DNA of 64,000 nucleotides from DASUPK01 sp963774305 (GTDB lineage Bacteria > Actinomycetota > Thermoleophilia > Solirubrobacterales > 70-9), in NCBI GenBank assembly GCA_963774305.1, contig CAVZEM010000007.1, positions 1 to 64,000 of the forward strand, in the 5' to 3' direction. Positions 25,307 through 33,788 of this stretch are shown here, piece by piece. Below the pieces are notes generated by a model. The model was not told the origin of the DNA, did no database searches, and saw nothing but the letters and a program-made list of their open reading frames with translations. The position numbers and the translations under genes are program-made. Position 1 is the stretch's first letter. The number at the start of each line of letters is the position of its first letter.

Positions 25307-27511
25307 ATGACGCAGCGAGCGCGCAGACGGCGCCGGCGCCTTCGGGACTCGGGCCGGAAGAAGCTCCTCCTGGGCCTCGGCCTGCCTCTCGCGATGGCGG
25401 GGATCGCCATCGCGGTTGGTGTTGCGTGGGTGATCAGCGTCTATGACTCGGCGCCCTCGCTCGCGAGCCTGAGACCGATCACGAAGGGGGACGTGTCGAA
25501 GGTGTACGCGGCCGACGGCGCACTGATCGGGGTGATCCACTCGGACACCATCCGGCAGCCGGTGGCCAGCGCGAAGATCCCGGAGGACCTCAAGAACGCG
25601 ACGGTCGCGATCGAGGACCGGAGGTTCTACAGCCACGGAGGCGTCGACCCCTCGGCGATCATCCGCGCCGGCTGGGAGGACCTGGTCGCCGGTGGCAAGC
25701 CGCGGGAGGGCGGCTCGACGATCACCCAACAGCTCGTGCGCAACCTCTACATCCAGAATCCGCAGGACACGGTCAAGCGCAAGATCATCGAGGCGCGCCT
25801 GGCCAATGAGGAGGAGGACCAGCACTCCAAGGACTGGATCCTGACCAAGTACCTGAACACCGCTCCCTACGGCACCAACGAGGGCGCCACCGCGATCGGT
25901 GTGGAGGTGGCGGCCGAGACCTACTACTCCAAGCACGCCCAGGATCTGACCCTGCCCGAGGCGGCGATGATCGCGGGCCTGCCACAGGCGCCCTCCCAGT
26001 ACAACCCGTTCCTCAATCCGCGAGCGGCGCTGGCCCGGCGCAACGAGGTGCTCCAGGCGATGAAGCAGCAGGGCAAGATCACCGACAGCGAGTACACGGA
26101 GGCCTCCGGCCAGGGTCTGGACCTCAACCCGGGAAACAAGTACAACACGATCCGCCAGCCCTACATCTTCGACCTCGTCAAACAGGAGCTCGAGGACCGT
26201 TACGGGCTGAACACCGTCGAGAACGGCGGACTCAAGGTCTATACGACGATCGAGCCCCGGCTCCAGGATGCCGCGCAGAGCGCCGTGGACTCCTGCTCGG
26301 TCTGCTACCCGGATGGCGGACCGGCGTCGGCGCTGGCCTCGGTCGACCCTTCGAACGGCGAGATCGTCGCGCTGGCCTCGACCCAGCGCTACTCGTTGAG
26401 CAGCCAGTTCAACTTCGCCGCCCACGCCCAGCGCCAGCCCGGGTCCTCGTTCAAGGTCTACGACCTGACGACGGCGATCAAGCAGGGCATCGACCCCGAC
26501 ACGACCTACTACAACGGCAGCTCGCCGATCACGCTGGAGACCCCGGGCGGCTCGAGCTGGACGGTCAACAACGCCGAGCCGGGCGGCGGCGTGATGCCGC
26601 TTAACGTGGCGACCTGGGACTCGGTCAACGTGATCTTTGCGCAGCTCGGCCTCGACGTCGGACCCGACAACATCGCCCAGACCGCCTACCAGATGGGGAT
26701 CACCTCACCGCTCGGAATCAAGGGCGCGCGCGACATCCCGTGCAAGCTGGGCCCGAACTGCTATATCCCGCCGGCCGACGCGATCGGCGGGCTCAGCGTC
26801 GGCGTCACCCCGCTCGAGCAGGCCGACGCCTATGCCACCCTCGCCAACGGCGGCGTCCATCACGACGCGACCGCGATCGGCAGGGTCATCTTCCCCGGCG
26901 GGAAGGTCGACGAGCCGGGTGCCAGCGAGGGCAAGCGCGTGCTCACTCCCGGGCAGGCCTACGAGGTCACCAAGGTCCTCGAAGGCGTGATCACCAGCGG
27001 CACCGGCGCCGGCTACACGTCCATCGGCTGCTCGTCGGAGGCCGGCAAGACCGGGACCAGTGAAGGCCTGTCCGACGCCTGGTTCGTCGGCTACACCCCG
27101 ATGTATTCCACCGCCGTCTGGACCGGGCATCCGCTCTCGCGCGACTACACCGGGTTCGGCGGTCCCACCTCGGGGCCGATCTGGCGCTCCTACATGGAGG
27201 CCGCCCAGGGGGGCGACTGCCCCGACTTCGAGGTGCCCTCGACCCTGCCCACCCTGTCGGCGTACCACGGGGAGCACACGGCATCCAGCTCGAGCTCCTG
27301 CAGCACCAGCTCGAGCAGCTCCAGCGGCTCGTACTCCTGCTCATCGTCCTACACCCCGAGCACTACGACCACCGACAGCAACAGCGGCGACAACAACCAG
27401 GGCGCCTACGCCCCTGGCGTGGGACAGAAACCCGCGCCCTCGCCGAAGCCGAAACCGGCGCCCACACCACCGGCGCCCCCGCCGCCGAGCGGCGGGATTG
27501 TTACCCCGTAA
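25307..27511 (+). CDS. Class A penicillin-binding protein
   Basis: Bifunctional peptidoglycan synthase of 734 residues. A very basic cytoplasmic tail (seven Arg in the first ten or so residues) precedes one transmembrane helix at about 21-45. The GT51 transglycosylase domain shows EDRRFYSHGGVD and GGSTITQQLVRNLY. The transpeptidase domain has SSFK near residue 379 (catalytic Ser), SVNVIFAQLG (SxN) and EAGKTGTSEG near residue 580. The last 75 residues are Ser/Cys-rich and then Pro/Lys-rich, an unstructured extracellular tail. TACCCT lies 9 nt before the ATG. Confidence 0.95.
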   Translation: MTQRARRRRRRLRDSGRKKLLLGLGLPLAMAGIAIAVGVAWVISVYDSAPSLASLRPITKGDVSKVYAADGALIGVIHSDTIRQPVASAKIPEDLKNATVAIEDRRFYSHGGVDPSAIIRAGWEDLVAGGKPREGGSTITQQLVRNLYIQNPQDTVKRKIIEARLANEEEDQHSKDWILTKYLNTAPYGTNEGATAIGVEVAAETYYSKHAQDLTLPEAAMIAGLPQAPSQYNPFLNPRAALARRNEVLQAMKQQGKITDSEYTEASGQGLDLNPGNKYNTIRQPYIFDLVKQELEDRYGLNTVENGGLKVYTTIEPRLQDAAQSAVDSCSVCYPDGGPASALASVDPSNGEIVALASTQRYSLSSQFNFAAHAQRQPGSSFKVYDLTTAIKQGIDPDTTYYNGSSPITLETPGGSSWTVNNAEPGGGVMPLNVATWDSVNVIFAQLGLDVGPDNIAQTAYQMGITSPLGIKGARDIPCKLGPNCYIPPADAIGGLSVGVTPLEQADAYATLANGGVHHDATAIGRVIFPGGKVDEPGASEGKRVLTPGQAYEVTKVLEGVITSGTGAGYTSIGCSSEAGKTGTSEGLSDAWFVGYTPMYSTAVWTGHPLSRDYTGFGGPTSGPIWRSYMEAAQGGDCPDFEVPSTLPTLSAYHGEHTASSSSSCSTSSSSSSGSYSCSSSYTPSTTTTDSNSGDNNQGAYAPGVGQKPAPSPKPKPAPTPPAPPPPSGGIVTP

Positions 27512-27576
27512 TCCGTCTCAGTTCGTCGGGGCCAGCCCTGGGGGTCACCTTGATCTCCACGCTGAGCACGGAGGCC

Positions 27577-27582
27577 TAGCCT
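27577..27582 (+). promoter_or_regulatory. -10 box TAGCCT, leaderless spacing
   Basis: TAGCCT ends 6 nt before the thiL ATG at 27589, with no ribosome-binding site between them. Confidence 0.5.
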
Positions 27583-27588
27583 AAGCGC

Positions 27589-28587
27589 ATGCCGGCGAGC
27601 GAGTTCGACCTGATCGCAGCGATCAACGAGCGACTGCCCGAAAAGGGTGGCCGAGTCCGCGTCCCGAGCGGGGACGACGCCGCGGTGATCGAGGCGGGTG
27701 CGGCAACCGCGATCTCGGTCGACGCCGTCGTCGACGGTGTGCACTTCCGCCTCGAGGACTTCGGAGCGCCGGCGGTCGGCCGCAAGGCACTCGCGGCAGG
27801 GCTCTCCGATCTGGCGGCGATGGGGGCGTTGCCCGGTGAGGCATACGTGGTGGTCGCCGCGCCCGGCGACCTCCACGACGACGTTCTGCTCGACATCGCC
27901 GACGGTCTGGCCGAGGTCGCCACCCGGCACGGCGTCACCATCGCCGGTGGCGACCTCGTCTCATCGCCGGTCCTGCTGGTATCGGTGACCGCCGTCGGTT
28001 ACGAGCTCGAGGGGACGAGCCTGGTGACGAGGGGCGGCGCGAGTCCCGGGGACGTAGTCGCCGTGACCGGCAGACTGGGCGGCGCGGCGGGAGCACTCGC
28101 GCTGATGGAGGGGACCGGCGGGTCCTTCCCCTCCCAGCTCAGGGAAGCCATGCTCGCAAGGCAGCTCGACCCGGCGCCGCGCCTGCGGGAGGGGCTGGCC
28201 CTCGCCGCCAAGGGCGTCACGGCGATGATCGACGTCAGCGACGGGCTCGGCGCCGACGCCGGGCATCTGGCTCGCTCGAGCGGGTGCCGGCTGGAGATCG
28301 AGGTCGAGCGAATCCCGCTCCAGGAGGGCCTGGCCGAGGTCGCCGGAGGCGACGGTGCTGCCGTCGAGCTGGCGGTCTCCGGCGGAGAGGACTACGAGCT
28401 GCTCGTCGCGCTGCCCCCCGACCGGATGGAACCCGCCGCGGAGGCGGTGGCCCAGGCGGGCACCGAGCTGACCGAGATCGGCTACGTCGCCGACGGCCAG
28501 GGCGTCGCGCTGAAGCTGCCGGACGGCGGCGAGCTCCAACAGCGCGGCTTCGACCACAGGCGCGGATCCCTCTCGGGCTCGGGCTGA
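27589..28587 (+). CDS. thiL: Thiamine-monophosphate kinase
   Basis: Phosphorylates thiamine monophosphate to the diphosphate cofactor. The 332-residue protein has the PurM/ThiL layout: SGDDAAVI near residue 25, DAVVDGVHF near 44, GLSDLAAMGALP near 69, GGDLVSSPVLLVSVTAVG and DVSDGLGADAGHLA with metal-binding Asp residues, and SGGEDYELLVALP near 264. Other thiamine genes are not in the window. Its last 106 bp overlap the 3' end of the opposing membrane-protein gene. Confidence 0.94.
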   Translation: MPASEFDLIAAINERLPEKGGRVRVPSGDDAAVIEAGAATAISVDAVVDGVHFRLEDFGAPAVGRKALAAGLSDLAAMGALPGEAYVVVAAPGDLHDDVLLDIADGLAEVATRHGVTIAGGDLVSSPVLLVSVTAVGYELEGTSLVTRGGASPGDVVAVTGRLGGAAGALALMEGTGGSFPSQLREAMLARQLDPAPRLREGLALAAKGVTAMIDVSDGLGADAGHLARSSGCRLEIEVERIPLQEGLAEVAGGDGAAVELAVSGGEDYELLVALPPDRMEPAAEAVAQAGTELTEIGYVADGQGVALKLPDGGELQQRGFDHRRGSLSGSG

Positions 28588-30386
28588 GCCGGCTCCGGCG
28601 GCGGCTCGGACTCGGGAACGCCCTCCTCCGGCAGCTCATCCTCGGCCGGCTCGGGCGCCACGTCCCGCCGTGGCTGCCGGCGCACCGAGATCTCGCCGTC
28701 GATCCGCATCTCGGGGCTGGGCCGGGACGTCCGCCCCCCGAGAGCGACGATCGCGACGCCGGAGCCTGCGAACAGACAGCCGAGGACCGCCAGGGAGACG
28801 CCGATCTGTCCGTCGGCGAGCATCAGCAGCAGGTCGTGCCAGACCCCGAATCCAGCGTCGAAGCGGCCGGCCAGGTTGGCGACCAGCAGCACCAGAGGCA
28901 GTAGGCCGAGCAGCACCAGTCCCGCCATCGCCGGCCAGCCGCCCGGACGCGTCGCGGCAAACAGCCATGCCTGCAGGCCGATCGCGATCAGCATCGCGAG
29001 ATAGGGGTTGACGAACCAGACGCCCAGGGCCGTCACACACGCGAGCAGTACCGAGGCGGAAGGCGCGCTCGCCACGGCACGCGGCGGAGGTGGCCGGAGC
29101 GGCCGCAGGAAGAACGCGATCGCGCAGTAGAAGAGGATCGCCACCACGACCGCGATCGACCCTCCGAGCCCCAGCGATTCGACGTGCGGATCGAACGGGA
29201 AGTCGGGGCTTGGCATCAGCCCGACCAGCGCGGCCGCGAGCACCGTCAGGAGTGCGCCCAGGAAGGGCACAGTGCGGAGCCCGGCCCAGAGAAAGCCCCG
29301 TGCGGCCTCGATCGGACTGCGCGCCGCCGAGGCAAGCCCGGCGCCGGCCGCGAGCGCCACCGGAAACAGCAGCGCCAGCGCCAGCATGGCGATCGTCCAG
29401 CCCGGCAGCAGGTTGCCGGCGACCCCGATGTATCCGGTGGGCCCATGCTGAACGGCGCCGGGGGAGGCATCGAGCGCCAGGATCAGCGCGAGGGAGGCGC
29501 GGCCGAACCGGGCGAAGGTGTCGGTGTTGAAGTTGTCGGGGGTGTCCTGGCTCGAGTCAAGGGGAAGCTCGCCGTCGGAGGAGAGGCGGACGGCCGGCAG
29601 GCCGGCCTCCACCAGCGGCCCCTGATCCCCGAGCCCGGCCGGCAGGGCGAGCCTGAACAGGTCGTCCAGCGGGCCCTCGTCGCCGGCCGGCGTCGCGGCC
29701 TCCTCTGAGACGATCGTGTTGGCGGTGTCGTTGAGCTGGCTGGCCGTCTTCTGCGGCCCCGTCGACCACGGGACCACCAGCGGCGCGGTCGGGTGCTGTA
29801 CCGCGGGCTGACTGAGGACGATGGCGGCGTCGAGCAGGCCGGCGTCGCTGTAGTCACGGATGAACCGTCGCGCACCCTGGGCGCCGATGCTGGATCCGTC
29901 CGTCGAGACGAAGACGAGGGTCTTGTGGTGGGAGGAGCCCGAGAAGCTGTCCGCGATCTGGAGCATCGCCGCGGTCGCCGCGGCGGTGGTCACCGCTCCG
30001 CTCCCCTGCGCGACGTCGCGCGGCGCGATCAGGGCGATCTGGCGATCCGACTCCCCGGGCAGGGTGGCGATCAGATTGCGGAGGTCGACATCGTGGCCGT
30101 GGAACGAGCCGCCGAAGCGCTGCTCCGACACTGTCGCGCCGTCGATCTCGGAGAACTGCTGCTTGACCTGCTCCGCCATCGCGTTGTCGGCGGACGAGCC
30201 GGGTGTGGGATAGGCGGCGGATTCGGCGAGCTGCTTGGCGAGGGGCGCCGCGGTCGCCGGGTCGAAGGCGTCCGGAGGCACCCCGCCCGAGAGCGGAGAC
30301 GGCATGGATTGCAACGAAAACATCGCGATCACCGCCGCCAGGGGGACCGCGAGCAGCGCAAGTCTGTAGAGACGCAAATCGATCAC
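28482..30386 (-). CDS. Membrane protein with degenerate M28-peptidase-like ectodomain
   Basis: 634 residues from a GTG start. A signal-anchor helix (ALLAVPLAAVIAMFSLQ) is followed by a domain of about 270 residues laid out like M28 aminopeptidases: LRNLIATLPGESDRQIALIA, then the region that should hold the His and Asp zinc ligands, then KTLVFVSTDGSSIGAQGARRF where active enzymes have Glu-Glu. The expected ligands appear absent (PRD for the HxD site, STDGSS for the EE site), so I predict a non-catalytic domain. About eight transmembrane helices and an acidic Pro-rich cytoplasmic tail follow. It overlaps thiL by 106 bp tail to tail. Confidence 0.75.
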   Translation of the reverse strand: MIDLRLYRLALLAVPLAAVIAMFSLQSMPSPLSGGVPPDAFDPATAAPLAKQLAESAAYPTPGSSADNAMAEQVKQQFSEIDGATVSEQRFGGSFHGHDVDLRNLIATLPGESDRQIALIAPRDVAQGSGAVTTAAATAAMLQIADSFSGSSHHKTLVFVSTDGSSIGAQGARRFIRDYSDAGLLDAAIVLSQPAVQHPTAPLVVPWSTGPQKTASQLNDTANTIVSEEAATPAGDEGPLDDLFRLALPAGLGDQGPLVEAGLPAVRLSSDGELPLDSSQDTPDNFNTDTFARFGRASLALILALDASPGAVQHGPTGYIGVAGNLLPGWTIAMLALALLFPVALAAGAGLASAARSPIEAARGFLWAGLRTVPFLGALLTVLAAALVGLMPSPDFPFDPHVESLGLGGSIAVVVAILFYCAIAFFLRPLRPPPPRAVASAPSASVLLACVTALGVWFVNPYLAMLIAIGLQAWLFAATRPGGWPAMAGLVLLGLLPLVLLVANLAGRFDAGFGVWHDLLLMLADGQIGVSLAVLGCLFAGSGVAIVALGGRTSRPSPEMRIDGEISVRRQPRRDVAPEPAEDELPEEGVPESEPPPEPAQPEPERDPRLWSKPRCWSSPPSGSFSATPWPSAT

Positions 30387-30394
30387 TGGCTTGC

Positions 30395-30404
30395 CTTCTA
30401 ACCT
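30395..30404. promoter_or_regulatory. Divergent -10 boxes sharing one TA
   Basis: In a 24-bp gap, TAACCT (30399-30404) ends 6 nt before the response-regulator ATG at 30411. On the minus strand the same TA starts TAGAAG, 8 nt before the GTG at 30386. The plus box fits TANNNT; the minus box lacks the final T. Confidence 0.45.
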
Positions 30405-30410
30405 TCAGGC

Positions 30411-31121
30411 ATGGCGCGAGGACAGGCGCGGATCCTGCTCGTGGACGATGAGCAGGCCGTGCAGACGCTTCTCACCTACCCACTTCGCAAGGAAGGTTAT
30501 GAGGTGGTGGGGGCAATGGATGGGCAAGAGGCTCTGGATCGCTTCGGAGAGGAGAGGTTCGATCTCGTGGTGCTCGACATCATGCTCCCGAAGCTGGATG
30601 GGATCGAGGTCTGCAGGCGCCTCCGCACGCGCAGCCAGGTCCCGATCATCATGCTGACCGCGAAGGGGGACGAGGTCGACAAGGTCGCCGGCCTGGAGAT
30701 GGGCGCCGACGACTACATCACCAAGCCCTTCTCGGTCCGCGAGTTCCGCAGCCGGGTCAAGGCCGCCCTGCGCCGCGGCGGGATGGGCGGCCAGGCGATG
30801 ACCGCCAACGAGCCGATTCGCGCCGGTGACCTCGAGATCGACTTCGAGCGCCGCGCGGTCACCCTCTCCTCGAAGCCGGTTCAGCTCACCTACGTGGAGT
30901 TCGAGATCCTGGCGGCCCTCGCCGGCGCCCCCGGACGGGTCTTCACCCGCGAGATGCTGCTCGAGCACATCTGGGGCGACTCCACCTATCGGGATCCCCG
31001 CACCGTCGACGTCCACATCAGGCACCTCCGCGAGAAGCTCGAGTCGGACGCCAAGCAACCCGAGTATCTGTTCACCGTGCGCGGCGTCGGCTACCGCTTT
31101 CGCGACACGGACCGCGATTGA
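30411..31121 (+). CDS. OmpR/PhoB-family response regulator
   Basis: DNA-binding partner of the histidine kinase downstream. The receiver domain (residues about 4-120) has the acidic pair in LLVDDEQAV, phospho-acceptor Asp in LVVLDIMLPKLDG, the Thr in IIMLTAKGDEVDK and the Lys in DDYITKPFSVREF. The winged-helix effector domain contains LTYVEFEILAALAGAPGRVF and DVHIRHLREKLE. The gene is co-transcribed with the kinase (TTGA overlap) and an HtrA-like protease, a layout like mprA-mprB-pepD of mycobacteria, so an envelope-stress role is plausible. Confidence 0.95.
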   Translation: MARGQARILLVDDEQAVQTLLTYPLRKEGYEVVGAMDGQEALDRFGEERFDLVVLDIMLPKLDGIEVCRRLRTRSQVPIIMLTAKGDEVDKVAGLEMGADDYITKPFSVREFRSRVKAALRRGGMGGQAMTANEPIRAGDLEIDFERRAVTLSSKPVQLTYVEFEILAALAGAPGRVFTREMLLEHIWGDSTYRDPRTVDVHIRHLREKLESDAKQPEYLFTVRGVGYRFRDTDRD

Positions 31122-32563
31122 GGCTCAATACCCTCCGCAACCGGCTGGTCGCGCTGATCACGCTGATCACGGCGGCGGCGATCGCGTTCGTCTATCTGTA
31201 CGTGGTCCCGCAGCTCGAGTCGAGCCTGACCGCCGAGAAGCTCCGCCGGCTGGAGCGGCTGGGCGTGGAGCAGGGGCCGAGGCTGGCACACGCACTCGAG
31301 TCCGGCGCCTCCCAGCAGCAGATCGAGGAGCTGGTGAGGACCACGGCACAGACCACCGAGAGCCGCGTGACCCTGCTTGCCGTGCGTGACGAGTCGGGGG
31401 GCCCGATTCCCGCCTTCGTCGTTGCCGACTCCCAGGCCGAGGCGACCGCCATCCAGGGCCGGTACCTGACCGCGGACGCCGCGATCGCCGCCGGTCATGT
31501 CGCCTCCGGTGTGGAGCACGTGGCGGGGACGCGCGTCGGGACCTCAGCCGTCCCGATCGACCTCGGATCCCGGCCACGCTGGGTGGAGGTGCTCTCGACG
31601 CCGCTCGCCGAAGTGAACGCCGACGTCGCCCTCGTGCGCCGTCAGATCCTGATCGCCGGGCTGATCGCTCTGGTCGCGGCATCGTTGATCGGCTTCTGGG
31701 CATCCGGCGCCGTCTCACGGCGGCTGCGCCGGATGCGCGAGGCGGCGGAGGCGGTCGCAGAAGGCCATTTCGACCAGCCGATCCCGGTCGACTCCTCCGA
31801 CGAGCTCGGCCAACTCGCTCGGAGCTTCAACGACATGCAGCGCCGTCTGGCCCGCCTCGACAGCTCGCGGAAGGAGTTCATCGCCAACGCCTCGCACGAG
31901 CTGCGCACTCCGATCTTCTCCCTGGGCGGCTTCGTGGAGCTGCTCGAGACCGAGAAGCTGACCGCCGCCGAGCGGCGGGCGTTCGTCGCCGAGATGCGCG
32001 CTCAGATCCAGCGGCTGCAGAAGCTCACCATCGACCTGCTCGACCTCTCGCGCCTGGACGCCGACGTGGTCGAGATCCAGCGCGAGCAGGTGGACCTCAC
32101 GGAGGTCGCCCGCGAGGTGGCCGACGAGTTCCGCCCGGCGGCGAAGGCCAACCGCTCGACGCTTCAGGTCAGGGGGCGCGGCGAGGTGATCGCACTCGCG
32201 GACCTAAATCGAGTCTCACAAATCATCCGTATTCTCATCGAGAATGCCATCGCCCATACGCCGCAGGGAACGAACGTGACGGTCACGGCTGTCCGCGGAA
32301 GCGACGCCGCGGAGCTGATCGTCGGCGACGACGCCAAGAAGGGCATCGACCCCCGGGCCATCGACAAGGTCTTCGATCGCTTCTACACGGGCGACGCGGC
32401 GACCGGCTCGGGCCTCGGCCTCGCCATCGCCGACGAGCTGGCGCTGCGCATGGACGGCCAGCTGGCCGTCGTCTCACGCCGAGGTCACACGGCGTTCACC
32501 CTCACCCTCCCGGTGTCCGAGCGGCGCAGGCGCCAGCGCGAGCCCGCCGGAGTCGCCGCGTGA
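31118..32563 (+). CDS. Sensor histidine kinase with HAMP domain
   Basis: 481 residues from a TTG start overlapping the regulator stop. Two membrane helices (about 10-28 and 171-192) bracket an extracytoplasmic sensor of about 140 residues. HAMP follows (RMREAAEAVAEGHFDQPIPV), then HisKA with the phospho-acceptor His in NASHELRTP and the ATPase domain with N-box IRILIENAIAHTP and G2-box GSGLGLAIADELA. The G1 box reads GDDAKKGIDP, so the usual first Gly after the Asp (DxGxG) is Lys, a deviation that could lower ATP affinity. It overlaps the protease gene by 4 bp. Confidence 0.93.
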   Translation: MRLNTLRNRLVALITLITAAAIAFVYLYVVPQLESSLTAEKLRRLERLGVEQGPRLAHALESGASQQQIEELVRTTAQTTESRVTLLAVRDESGGPIPAFVVADSQAEATAIQGRYLTADAAIAAGHVASGVEHVAGTRVGTSAVPIDLGSRPRWVEVLSTPLAEVNADVALVRRQILIAGLIALVAASLIGFWASGAVSRRLRRMREAAEAVAEGHFDQPIPVDSSDELGQLARSFNDMQRRLARLDSSRKEFIANASHELRTPIFSLGGFVELLETEKLTAAERRAFVAEMRAQIQRLQKLTIDLLDLSRLDADVVEIQREQVDLTEVAREVADEFRPAAKANRSTLQVRGRGEVIALADLNRVSQIIRILIENAIAHTPQGTNVTVTAVRGSDAAELIVGDDAKKGIDPRAIDKVFDRFYTGDAATGSGLGLAIADELALRMDGQLAVVSRRGHTAFTLTLPVSERRRRQREPAGVAA

Positions 32564-33735
32564 GAAGGATTCAGGCCACGGTTCTGGCCGCACTCGCGGT
32601 GGGTCTGATCGCGTCCGGCTGCGGAGGCGGCGGGGACACCACCATCACCGAGTCGAGCTCGCCGGACAGCACGCAGCAGGTCGTGGTCCAGGCGAGCGAC
32701 GGGAGCTTCAATCCCGCTCAGATCTACAAGGACGTCTCGCCGGGAGTCGTGACGATCATCTCCGTCTTCGATTCGAGCGGCGACACGCTCCTCGGTAGCG
32801 GCAGCTCCGCGGGACAGGGCTCCGGCTTCGTCGTCGACAAGAACGGCGACATCGTCACCAACGCGCACGTCGTGACCAGCGGCGGGCACCTGAACGGCGG
32901 CGGCACCCCGCAGGAGGCGAAGCAGGTCTTCGTCGAGTTCGGGGACCGCAACCGGGTCCCGGCCCAGATCGTCGGCTTCGACGCCGACGCCGACGTCGCG
33001 CTGATCAAGGTTGATCCCGACGGCCTCGACCTCGTACCCGTTCCCCTGTCGGACCGCTCGACCTTCGCCGTCGGTGAGCCCGTGGCCGCGATCGGCAGCC
33101 CGTTCGGGGAGACCCAGTCGCTGTCGATCGGCGTGATCTCCGCGATCAACCGGACGGTCGAGGGCCTCACCAACTTCGGCATCGACAACGCAATCCAGAC
33201 CGATGCGTCCATCAACCCCGGCAACTCGGGCGGCCCGCTGCTCGATTCGAAGGGCGAGGTGATCGGCATCAACGAGCAGATCGCATCGAGCTCCGGCAGC
33301 AACTCCGGTGTCGGCTTCGCCATCCCGGTCACCTCGGTGCGCTACTCCCTCGATCAACTTCGCGGCGGCGGCAAGGTCGAATACGCCTTCCTCGGCGTGA
33401 CCAGCGAGTCGCTCTACCCACAGCTCGCCGACCACCTCGGCATCGACACCAAGAGCGGCGCCCTGATCACGGACGTCGTCAGCGGCAGCCCCGCCGACAA
33501 GGCCGGCCTGAAGGGATCGACCGGCGAGACCACCTTCCAGCTCCAGCACATCAAGACCGGCGGCGACGTGGTGATCGCCGTCGACGGGAAGCCCGTCTTC
33601 CAGAACAACGATCTCTCCGAGCTGATCGCCCTCCACAAGCCGGGCGACACGGTCACCCTCGACGTGCTCCGGGACGGGCAGCACGCCACCGTCGACGTCA
33701 CGCTGGGCTCGCGTCCGGCGGACGTCCAGGGGTAG
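32560..33735 (+). CDS. HtrA/DegP-like serine protease lipoprotein with PDZ domain
   Basis: Envelope quality-control protease of 391 residues. The N-terminus has a lipoprotein signal ending in LIASGC, so it is predicted to be lipid-anchored outside the membrane, followed by a Gly/Ser/Thr-rich spacer. Catalytic triad: His in VTNAHVV, Asp in DADVALIK, Ser in NPGNSGGPLL. A single PDZ domain occupies about residues 280-385 (FLGVTSESL, GSPADKAGLKG, VIAVDGKPV). Organised with the two-component genes as one operon, it is a likely regulated output and possible feedback element. Confidence 0.94.
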   Translation: MRRIQATVLAALAVGLIASGCGGGGDTTITESSSPDSTQQVVVQASDGSFNPAQIYKDVSPGVVTIISVFDSSGDTLLGSGSSAGQGSGFVVDKNGDIVTNAHVVTSGGHLNGGGTPQEAKQVFVEFGDRNRVPAQIVGFDADADVALIKVDPDGLDLVPVPLSDRSTFAVGEPVAAIGSPFGETQSLSIGVISAINRTVEGLTNFGIDNAIQTDASINPGNSGGPLLDSKGEVIGINEQIASSSGSNSGVGFAIPVTSVRYSLDQLRGGGKVEYAFLGVTSESLYPQLADHLGIDTKSGALITDVVSGSPADKAGLKGSTGETTFQLQHIKTGGDVVIAVDGKPVFQNNDLSELIALHKPGDTVTLDVLRDGQHATVDVTLGSRPADVQG

Positions 33736-33782
33736 CCAGGCCGCAGCACTTCGACTTATGCTGGGCGGCCGCCCGCTACCCC
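33729..33782. terminator. Multi-part intergenic hairpin after the protease gene
   Basis: Arms GGGGTAG (33729-33735, containing the stop codon) and CTACCCC (33776-33782) enclose GGCCG/CGGCC (33739-33743 with 33766-33770) and CAGC/GCTG (33744-33747 with 33760-33763) around a 12-nt loop. There is no T-run. It is probably a terminator or an attenuating structure ahead of the next gene, whose ATG is 6 nt beyond it. Confidence 0.45.
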
Positions 33783-33788
33783 GGCTAT

